10,825 nucleotides of DNA from Desulfobacterales bacterium (GTDB taxonomy: Bacteria > Desulfobacterota > DSM-4660 > Desulfatiglandales > Desulfatiglandaceae): NCBI GenBank assembly GCA_027061865.1, contig JAMOVZ010000174.1, forward strand, positions 1-10,825, given 5' to 3'. The number at the start of each line of letters is the position of its first letter. The first letter of the stretch is position 1. Of this stretch, positions 6,736 to 10,825 are shown in pieces. The translations under genes were made by a program, and so were the position numbers. The notes below the pieces were generated by a model. The model ran no database searches, was not told the DNA's origin, and worked only from the letters and a program-made list of their open reading frames with translations.

Positions 6736-6764
6736 TTGACACTCCTAATAAAATTCAATACGTT
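6736..6764 (+). promoter_or_regulatory. Possible pilC promoter
   Basis: TTGACA (6736-6741) is a perfect -35 box. The hexamer at 17-base spacing, TACGTT (6759-6764), is a poor -10 match (three of six). A second option is TTGATA (6772-6777) with TATTTT (6793-6798) at 15-base spacing. Either would give a leader of more than 120 nt before pilC. Confidence 0.3.
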
Positions 6765-6796
6765 GCAAGGTTGATATCTTGTCTATGACTAGTATT

Positions 6797-6829
6797 TTGA
6801 GCCATGAACTGCCCCCCCAACGGGCTCAA
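6797..6829 (+). promoter_or_regulatory. Inverted repeat with C7 loop upstream of pilC
   Basis: TTGAGCC (6797-6803) and GGCTCAA (6823-6829) form a perfect 7-bp inverted repeat around a 19-nt loop that contains a run of seven C. It lies in the presumed pilC leader or promoter. It may be an RNA stem-loop or a protein-binding site. Confidence 0.4.
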
Positions 6830-6840
6830 CGATTACCCTT

Positions 6841-6872
6841 AAGGTTTTGGCATAGAGTGCCGATCAGACCTT
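6841..6872 (+). promoter_or_regulatory. Two-tier stem-loop in the pilC leader
   Basis: An outer 5-bp pair, AAGGT (6841-6845) with ACCTT (6868-6872), encloses an inner stem TTGGCA (6847-6852) with TGCCGA (6858-6863). The inner stem has one G-U pair and a 5-nt loop, TAGAG. The structure ends 49 bases before the pilC ribosome-binding site. It matches no known riboswitch that I can name. Confidence 0.35.
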
Positions 6873-6933
6873 TAGCTATCCGTTACCCCTATGCCTATTT
6901 GTGGGCAAGGAGTAACCACCCAGGGAGGAACAT

Positions 6934-8142
6934 ATGCCGGTTTACAAATGGGTAGCGGTCACCAGAAAGGGCCGAACCATAAAGGGCGAAATTGAGGCGG
7001 CGGATGAAAAAATTGCCGCAATGCAGCTCAAGAGGCGAAACCTTACTATAAAAAAACTCAAGCCCAAACCTAAAGACCTGTTTGAAAACGTATCCTTCCT
7101 GCAGCCAAAAGTAACACGGAAAGACATAGTAATCTTCACCCGACAATTCTCCACCATGATAGATGCGGGGCTTCCATTGGTCCAGGGGCTCACTATACTG
7201 GCTGAGCAGACAGAGAACAGGACCTTTAAAAAGATACTAAAACAGGTGACCAAGGACGTAGAGGGCGGGTCCACACTGGCCGAGGCACTGAAAAAGCATC
7301 CTGACGTATTTGATGACTTGTTTGTAAACCTGGTTGCCGCTGGTGAGATGGGGGGTATTCTCGACACCATCCTTCAGCGCTTGGCTGCCTATATTGAAAA
7401 GGCAGAAAAGCTGAGAGCCAGGATTAAGGGCGCCATGACCTATCCTGCCGTGGTCATGGGCATTGCCATCATTGTGATCACCATCATCTTGGTATTTGTG
7501 ATCCCAGTGTTTGAGGACATGTTCAAGGGAGTGGGCTCGGCACTTCCTGCCCCCACACAATTTGTGGTGAACCTCAGCAGATTTGTCAAAAGCAAGATTC
7601 ACTATATAATCGTTGCCTTTATCCTGCTCGTTTGGGCTTTCAGGTATTATAGAAAGACCGAAAAGGGCCGCAGACACACCGATGCCCTTGCATTGAAGCT
7701 TCCTGTATTTGGCCCCCTTCTCAAGAAGGTGGCGGTGGCGAGATTCACTAGGACCCTTGGGACCATGATCAGCAGCGGCGTCCCCATCTTGGATGCCTTG
7801 GATGTCACAGCAAAGACATCTGGAAATGTTGTGCTTGAGGAGGTTATCCAAGAAGTCAGAGGAAGCATTGCCGAGGGCCAAACCATAGCCGAGCCCTTGG
7901 CAGAGACAGATATCTTTCCGGCCATGGTTACTCAAATGATCTCTGTAGGTGAAGCCACAGGCGCCCTGGACGCTATGCTTGAAAAAATTGCAGACTTCTA
8001 CGATGACGAAGTGGATACCGCGGTTGAAGCCCTCACATCCATGCTCGAGCCCATGCTTATGGTATTCCTGGGCGGCAGTATCGGTGGGCTGGTTATTGCC
8101 ATGTATCTGCCAATCTTCAAGATGGCAGCAGCATTTGGCTAA
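6934..8142 (+). CDS. pilC: Type IV pilus inner-membrane platform protein PilC (GspF family)
   Basis: This 402-residue polytopic inner-membrane protein is the platform on which the PilB and PilT motors assemble and retract pili. The N-terminal part MPVYKWVAV...GRTIKGEIEA (1-20) is typical of PilC/GspF. Two repeated T2SSF domains follow, about 68-192 and 270-394. Each starts with a matching pattern, FTRQFSTMIDAGLPLVQGL (68-86) and FTRTLGTMISSGVPILDAL (271-289), and contains a GE..G turn (AAGEMGG 135-141, SVGEATG 337-343). Membrane segments are about 172-194, 223-238 and 374-396. AGGGAGG (6922-6928) lies five bases before the ATG. The length is normal. The neighbour pilS points to type IV pili rather than type II secretion. 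pilB and pilT are not in the window, so the pilus cluster is either split or continues elsewhere. Confidence 0.95.
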   Translation: MPVYKWVAVTRKGRTIKGEIEAADEKIAAMQLKRRNLTIKKLKPKPKDLFENVSFLQPKVTRKDIVIFTRQFSTMIDAGLPLVQGLTILAEQTENRTFKKILKQVTKDVEGGSTLAEALKKHPDVFDDLFVNLVAAGEMGGILDTILQRLAAYIEKAEKLRARIKGAMTYPAVVMGIAIIVITIILVFVIPVFEDMFKGVGSALPAPTQFVVNLSRFVKSKIHYIIVAFILLVWAFRYYRKTEKGRRHTDALALKLPVFGPLLKKVAVARFTRTLGTMISSGVPILDALDVTAKTSGNVVLEEVIQEVRGSIAEGQTIAEPLAETDIFPAMVTQMISVGEATGALDAMLEKIADFYDDEVDTAVEALTSMLEPMLMVFLGGSIGGLVIAMYLPIFKMAAAFG

Positions 8143-8216
8143 TCCCAAGCCATGCTTATCTAGACCCGATGAGCCCTTTTTGATTCCAAGAAATCGCAGG
8201 GCCACCTTTCCATGAC

Positions 8217-9920
8217 ATGAAAAGATCTTCTCCACAACCAGGGGAATCAAGGCTCAGGTCTCAGCTAAAGACCCTGATGCTTCTCAGGATAGGGCTGGTC
8301 TCCTTGTTCCTGGGAGCGGGCATAGCTTTCCAGATAAGGGGAGAGGAGACCTACTTTGGGTACCTGGAGACCTCCCACTTCTTGGTCATAGCCGTCATCT
8401 ACCTATTGACCTTGGTATACACGGCTGCCCTCAGGGTCATGAAAAACCTCGAAACGCTTGCCTATGCCCAGGTCTTGGGCGATACCATGCTTACCACTTG
8501 GATAATCCATGTGACCGGTGGAAAAGACAGCCTCTTTTCCCTGCTGTATGTATTGGCAATAATTTCTGGCAGCATACTCTTGTACCGCAAGGGGGGCCTT
8601 ATCACCGCTACGGCCTCCACATTACTCTACGGGCTATTGCTTTACCTTCACTGGGGCACATCTTCAAGCTCCACCATGGGGTCAGGGGCCCATCTCATTG
8701 GATCAACCGGTATCCTTTACAATTACTTTGTTAACGTTTTGGGGTTTTACCTTGTGGCCCTGCTTGCAAGCTATCTCTCCGAGCGGGAAAGGCGCTCGTC
8801 TGTGGCGCTCAGGGCCACTAAGACCGACCTGGTTAACCTGGAGCTTCTCAACCAATCCATTATAAGGTCCATAAATGCGGGCCTGATCGCCCTTGATGCC
8901 TCGGGAAGGGTCATTCTCTTTAATCCGGCAGCAGAAAAGATCTTTGGTATTAGATCAGATGAGGCCCTGGGCAAGCAGATCAAAGATGTGATTCCCCTTT
9001 CAGGCACGACCCTTGAGCACGCGCATGTGGGGAGGCCAAACAGTGTGCTCGCCCCCAACCAGCCCTACCTGGATATGGATATCACTAGGGCTGACGGCAC
9101 GCACCTCCAGGTAAGGTATTCTCTCTCCCCTCTCAAACTCTCTAGCAGGAACGGAGGCGGATCCTTATTGGTATTCCAAGACATGACCGAGATAAAAAAG
9201 ATAGAGGAAGAGATGAAGAAGGTGGAGGGGCTGGCCTTGGTTGGCGAGCTTGCAGCAGGGGTTGCCCACGAAATCCGCAATCCCCTGGCCTCCATTAGTG
9301 GGTCAATCGAGATGCTAAAGGAGCTGGATGGGAACAAGGAGTTCAGCGCCAGGCTTATGGACATAATTATGACGGAGGTGGAACGCCTAAACCAATTAGT
9401 GAAAGATTTCTTGCTCTTTGCGCGGCCAAAAAAGGCCAATTATGTGGACCTTGACCTTAACCAACTCATAGCTGACACATTGGAGCTTTTCAAAAACAGC
9501 CCTTATTGGAGCCCCAAAATAGAATTGAAGACCCGCCTGGCAGGCCCCTTACCCATTTACTCGGATCCTGAACAGCTCAAACAAGTACTTTGGAACCTGC
9601 TCTTAAACGCTTCACACGAAATCGATGTTGGGGGCACACTGGAGGTTTCGACCAGGATCTCGGTGGTGGACAATTCCACCCCCAATGTGGTCATAGAGAT
9701 AAGGGATTCTGGTAAGGGGTTCCCGCCAGAGGTCTTGCCTAAGATCTTCACCCCTTTCTTCACCACCAAAGAGGAGGGCTCCGGCCTTGGTCTGGCTATA
9801 GTAAAGAGAATTGTGGATGGCCTGGGAGGCTCCATTAGGGCTGAAAACCATCCCCAAGGTGGGGCCTTGTTTACAATCCTGTTGCCTTCTCATCCCAAGC
9901 AGCAGTTCTGTCCCCAATAA
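8217..9920 (+). CDS. pilS: Sensor histidine kinase PilS
   Basis: This 567-residue membrane kinase follows pilC after 74 bases. The N-terminal 190 residues hold about six membrane helices (roughly 20-40, 54-72, 84-99, 106-123, 128-145, 168-187), as in PilS. A PAS domain follows (about 210-325, LDASGRVILFNPAAEKIFG at 226-244), then a HisKA domain with HEIRNP (phosphorylated His351). The ATPase domain has the N box WNLLLNA (459-465), G1 DSGKGF (497-502), the F box FTPFFTTK (511-518) and G2 GSGLGLAI (521-528), all intact. PilS kinases phosphorylate the sigma54 activator PilR to control pilin genes. An in-frame TGA at 8181 and the lack of other start codons make 8217 the first possible start, though no good ribosome-binding site precedes it. 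pilR does not follow; a terminator and an unrelated gene do. An NtrB-like role for another response regulator cannot be excluded. Confidence 0.9.
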   Translation: MKRSSPQPGESRLRSQLKTLMLLRIGLVSLFLGAGIAFQIRGEETYFGYLETSHFLVIAVIYLLTLVYTAALRVMKNLETLAYAQVLGDTMLTTWIIHVTGGKDSLFSLLYVLAIISGSILLYRKGGLITATASTLLYGLLLYLHWGTSSSSTMGSGAHLIGSTGILYNYFVNVLGFYLVALLASYLSERERRSSVALRATKTDLVNLELLNQSIIRSINAGLIALDASGRVILFNPAAEKIFGIRSDEALGKQIKDVIPLSGTTLEHAHVGRPNSVLAPNQPYLDMDITRADGTHLQVRYSLSPLKLSSRNGGGSLLVFQDMTEIKKIEEEMKKVEGLALVGELAAGVAHEIRNPLASISGSIEMLKELDGNKEFSARLMDIIMTEVERLNQLVKDFLLFARPKKANYVDLDLNQLIADTLELFKNSPYWSPKIELKTRLAGPLPIYSDPEQLKQVLWNLLLNASHEIDVGGTLEVSTRISVVDNSTPNVVIEIRDSGKGFPPEVLPKIFTPFFTTKEEGSGLGLAIVKRIVDGLGGSIRAENHPQGGALFTILLPSHPKQQFCPQ

Positions 9921-9940
9921 CCCCTATGAGGGGCCTTTTT
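9921..9940 (+). terminator. Probable intrinsic terminator after pilS
   Basis: CCCCT (9921-9925) and AGGGG (9929-9933) form a short GC-rich stem with a 3-nt loop, followed by CC and TTTTT (9936-9940). It starts right after the pilS stop. The stem is only 5 bp, so termination may be partial. Confidence 0.6.
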
Positions 9941-9964
9941 CCTAGCCCAATAGTCACGACAGCC

Positions 9965-9993
9965 TTGCCCAAAAGCCAAAAAGCTGAAATAAT
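9965..9993 (+). promoter_or_regulatory. Candidate sigma70 promoter for the radical SAM gene
   Basis: TTGCCC (9965-9970; four of six) and AATAAT (9988-9993; five of six) are separated by 17 bases. Transcription would start near 10000, leaving a leader of about 34 nt. It lies just after the pilS terminator, consistent with a separate transcription unit. Confidence 0.45.
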
Positions 9994-10033
9994 GAAATTT
10001 TTGAGGATATTTTCCATGTAGTCATGAACTTGT

Positions 10034-10810
10034 ATGTCACAAATAAGCCTTTCAGACATATTTGAACAGCCTTGGTTCTCGAGGATAAAGAGGCCCAGCC
10101 GCTACTTGGGGGGAGAAATCCACGCTGTCAAAAAGGATCCCTCTCTTGTCAAGTTGTCATTTGCCCTTGCCTTCCCTGATGTCTACGAAGTGGGAATGAG
10201 CCACCTTGGCCTAAAGATCCTCTATCATGTGTTGAATCAGATTCCCTGGGTTTGGGCAGAACGGGTATTTGCCCCTTGGCCCGACATGGAAAGGGAGCTG
10301 AGGGAGCGGAAGATCCCGCTTTGGGGGCTTGAGTCGGGAAGGCCCTTGGGAGGCTTTGATATAGTGGGATTCAGCCTCCAGCACGAGCTCTGCTATACAA
10401 ATGTCCTGAATATGCTGGACCTCGGAGGGATACCTCTTTGGGCCGGGGAACGAACCAAGCCCTTCCCCTTGGTGATTGCAGGGGGGCCTGCTTGTTTCAA
10501 TCCAGAGCCGGTAGCCGAGTTCTTCGACGCCATAGTGATCGGCGAGGCAGAAGAGGTAATCGTGGAGTTGGTCAATCTTCTAAGGGAGGCAAAGGATTCT
10601 GGAATCAAACATAAAGAAGAGCTCTTCGCGGAGCTGTGCAAACTCACCGGCCTTTACATACCCGCCCTTTTTGAACCCAAGTATTCCAATAAAGGGGCAT
10701 TTACTGAAATCATCCCCTTGAAGGCCGACTACACCCAGGTACAAAAAGCCATAGTAGCAGACATCAACCGCTCGCCCACGCCTCGGGACCAAATTATCCC
10801 ATTTACCTAG
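10034..10810 (+). CDS. B12-binding radical SAM protein (TIGR03960-like), N-terminal part ending at an in-frame TAG
   Basis: The 258 residues match the N-terminal half of the B12-binding radical SAM family I know as TIGR03960. Recognisable blocks are RYLGGEIHAV (23-32), ALAFPDVYEVGMSHLGLKIL (44-63), AERVFAPWPDME (75-86), GFSLQHELCYTNVLNMLDL (112-130), and IAGGPACFNPEP (148-159) with VIGEAEE (168-174). The Rossmann-like part is a probable cobalamin-binding domain. Family members run on for hundreds of residues through a CxxxCxxC motif that binds the 4Fe-4S cluster. Here the frame stops at TAG (10808-10810) right after IIPFT. The next five codons encode LIHDR, which is what the family has at this point, with Gln, Glu or Asn where TAG stands. 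As read, the product lacks the radical SAM core. The window ends 15 bases later, so the rest cannot be seen. The ATG at 10034 follows an in-frame TGA at 10025 and has no clear ribosome-binding site. Biochemical function in this family is not known to me. Confidence 0.8.
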   Translation: MSQISLSDIFEQPWFSRIKRPSRYLGGEIHAVKKDPSLVKLSFALAFPDVYEVGMSHLGLKILYHVLNQIPWVWAERVFAPWPDMERELRERKIPLWGLESGRPLGGFDIVGFSLQHELCYTNVLNMLDLGGIPLWAGERTKPFPLVIAGGPACFNPEPVAEFFDAIVIGEAEEVIVELVNLLREAKDSGIKHKEELFAELCKLTGLYIPALFEPKYSNKGAFTEIIPLKADYTQVQKAIVADINRSPTPRDQIIPFT

Positions 10811-10825
10811 CTGATTCACGACAGG

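Larger units (their letters stand above)
6571..6933. other. 363-bp divergent intergenic region
   Basis: This stretch separates the biotin-protein operon (leftward) from pilC (rightward). I see no credible gene in it. The short open frames lack start signals and family features. It holds candidate promoters for both directions, a leader hairpin on the left and two adjacent hairpin-forming repeats on the right, each listed separately. I recognise no known riboswitch class and no sigma54 -24/-12 pair with correct spacing. Confidence 0.6.

Noticed and set aside
6848..6861. sigma54-like TGGCA...TGC element upstream of pilC
   Set aside because: The GG and GC are 8 bases apart instead of the required 10, and the bases are better explained as the inner stem of the hairpin 6847-6863.
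8173..8202. Hairpin GCCCT/AGGGC between pilC and pilS as a terminator
   Set aside because: The 5-bp stem has a long loop and no T tract after it, so it is too weak to call; pilC and pilS are probably co-transcribed.
7237..8250. 337-codon open frame antisense to pilC
   Set aside because: It is a shadow of a real gene: it is rich in Cys and His, has no recognisable domain, and lies opposite a strongly conserved pilC.
9871..10059. 62-codon - strand open frame across the pilS/radical SAM gap
   Set aside because: It overlaps the terminator, the promoter and the ends of both real genes, and shows no domain or start signal.

Overview
The window looks like a piece of an anaerobic Gram-negative bacterial chromosome, most likely a Desulfobacterota (former Deltaproteobacteria) sulfate reducer or syntroph. 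This is inferred from gene content: a dienoyl-CoA hydratase like those of anaerobic benzoyl-CoA degradation, a two-subunit B12-dependent methylmalonyl-CoA mutase, the parts of a membrane-bound biotin decarboxylase, and type IV pilus genes. I see no rRNA, tRNA, CRISPR array, insertion sequence or phage gene.

Layout. (1) 1-675 (+): 3' part of a crotonase-fold hydratase, ending at a strong hairpin (684-726) shared with the convergent next operon. (2) 729-2844 (-): methylmalonyl-CoA mutase, catalytic subunit first and B12-binding subunit second. (3) A 243-bp divergent intergenic region (2845-3087) with a palindrome that carries a TTGACA box on each strand and a tandem 8-bp repeat at 10-bp spacing. 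(4) 3088-4726 (+): the membrane beta subunit of a Na+-pumping decarboxylase, then a small secreted and C-terminally anchored protein that may be an unusual gamma subunit. (5) 4740-6570 (-): a minimal biotin carrier protein followed by the carboxyltransferase subunit. (6) A 363-bp divergent intergenic region (6571-6933) with candidate promoters and three hairpin-forming repeats. (7) 6934-9920 (+): pilC and pilS. (8) 10034 to the end (+): the N-terminal part of a B12-binding radical SAM protein, stopped by an in-frame TAG.

The central genes fit one pathway. The mutase interconverts succinyl-CoA and (R)-methylmalonyl-CoA. The carboxyltransferase, biotin carrier and beta subunit together would decarboxylate (S)-methylmalonyl-CoA to propionyl-CoA while exporting Na+, or run in reverse during propionate oxidation. 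No epimerase and no biotin carboxylase is seen in the window. The absence of a biotin carboxylase, with a beta subunit present, favours a decarboxylase over an ATP-dependent propionyl-CoA carboxylase.

The observation most worth checking is at the right edge. The radical SAM reading frame hits TAG at 10808, but the same frame continues after it with codons for LIHDR, the residues expected in this family just before its iron-sulfur cysteine motif. TAG therefore sits where family members usually have Gln, Glu or Asn. It could be a nonsense mutation, a sequencing error or amber recoding. The second most interesting item is the possible gamma subunit with an added periplasmic domain.
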